Below, in pieces: positions 63,817-64,000 of a DNA stretch of 64,000 nt. The notes beneath the pieces are model-generated. The model was not told where the DNA came from. It made no database searches and saw only the letters and a list, made by a program, of their open reading frames with translations. Numbering within the stretch: position 1 is the first letter of the stretch; each line of letters opens with the position of its first letter. A program made the translations under genes and the position numbers. The DNA lies in assembly GCF_018333375.1 (NCBI RefSeq), contig NZ_BORW01000017.1:1-64000 (forward strand), read 5' to 3'. The DNA is from Paenibacillus cookii. Its GTDB lineage: Bacteria > Bacillota > Bacilli > Paenibacillales > Paenibacillaceae.

Positions 63817-64000
63817 ATGAAAATTGCGGTCATAGGAACAGGTTACGTTGGATTGGTTTCGGGCGTATGTTTCTCCGAGCTTGGGAACGAGGTGGTTTGC
63901 GTCGATAAGATTGCGGCTAAAATCGAACGCTTGAACGGTGGCGAAGTGCCGATCTACGAACCTGGACTCCAGTCCATGATAGCTTCCAATAAAGAAGCGG
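63817..64000 (+). CDS. UDP-glucose 6-dehydrogenase (partial, 5' end)
   Basis: The first 61 residues carry the Rossmann start [30 protein letters not shown] and the [12 protein letters not shown] block, diagnostic for the UDP-glucose/GDP-mannose dehydrogenase family. With GalU in the same cluster, UDP-glucose is the likely substrate, giving UDP-glucuronate; GDP-mannose is an alternative because manC is adjacent. The gene continues past the window. Confidence 0.88.
   Translation, partial: MKIAVIGTGYVGLVSGVCFSELGNEVVCVDKIAAKIERLNGGEVPIYEPGLQSMIASNKEA

Noticed and set aside
1..64000. CRISPR arrays, tRNA/rRNA genes, insertion sequences
   Set aside because: No regularly spaced repeats, no tRNA-like cloverleaf with CCA region and no transposase reading frame were noticed.

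Overview
The window looks like a chromosomal segment of a Gram-positive, endospore-forming Paenibacillaceae member (Paenibacillus or a close relative). The evidence is the moderately high GC flanks, strong AGGAGG-type ribosome binding sites with many GTG/TTG starts, lipoprotein sugar-binding proteins, YesMN-type two-component pairs, ABC sugar importers without a local ATPase, and a lasso peptide precursor of the paeninodin type. No rRNA, tRNA, CRISPR array or insertion sequence was seen.

Layout. 1-6.7 kb holds mixed housekeeping and accessory genes: a RarD permease, a TrmB-like regulator, an MFS exporter, a decayed GH13 glucosidase tail, a MerR/TipAS regulator with a DUF2268 metalloprotease behind a MerR-type promoter with a 19-bp spacer, and a frameshifted Nudix gene. 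6.7-9.2 kb is a minus-strand kduI-deoR-kduD operon for pectin-derived unsaturated uronates. 9.4-13.7 kb carries the kbl-tdh threonine catabolic pair and an S9 peptidase. 14-31.4 kb is a glycan-uptake locus: a GntR/LacI regulator, two solute-binding proteins (one fused to carbohydrate-binding-like domains), two permease pairs, an NHL-Yip1 membrane protein, a DUF5696 protein and a GH38 alpha-mannosidase. 31.6-40.4 kb is a second uptake locus: a YesM-like kinase, an AraC-type response regulator broken by an in-frame TAG, a solute-binding protein, two permeases and a GH35 beta-galactosidase. 40.5-42.9 kb has a cation efflux protein, a YdjM-like membrane hydrolase with a LexA-like box, and a small XRE regulator.

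43-46.7 kb is a minus-strand lasso peptide locus with cyclase, a 41-codon paeninodin-like precursor at 44049-44174 that is easy to miss, an HPr-kinase-like tailoring kinase, and a neighbouring VanZ-like gene. The usual RRE (B1), leader peptidase (B2) and exporter genes are absent. From 46.8 kb to the window end runs a Wzx/Wzy-type exopolysaccharide cluster: a beta-helix protein, chain-length regulator, tyrosine kinase, GalU, priming glycosyltransferase, six further glycosyltransferases, polymerase/ligase, SGNH hydrolase, flippase, ManC, and the 5' end of a UDP-glucose dehydrogenase. From about 42.5 to 60 kb the DNA is visibly more AT-rich than the left part, which suggests an acquired island.

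The most interesting signal is a 15-bp palindrome, GATAC-N5-GTATC, seen at the vanZ-like promoter, at the lasso cyclase promoter and twice at the exopolysaccharide promoter. It suggests that one regulator controls the lasso peptide, the VanZ-like protein and the capsule together. All functions are inferred from sequence; no database search was run.
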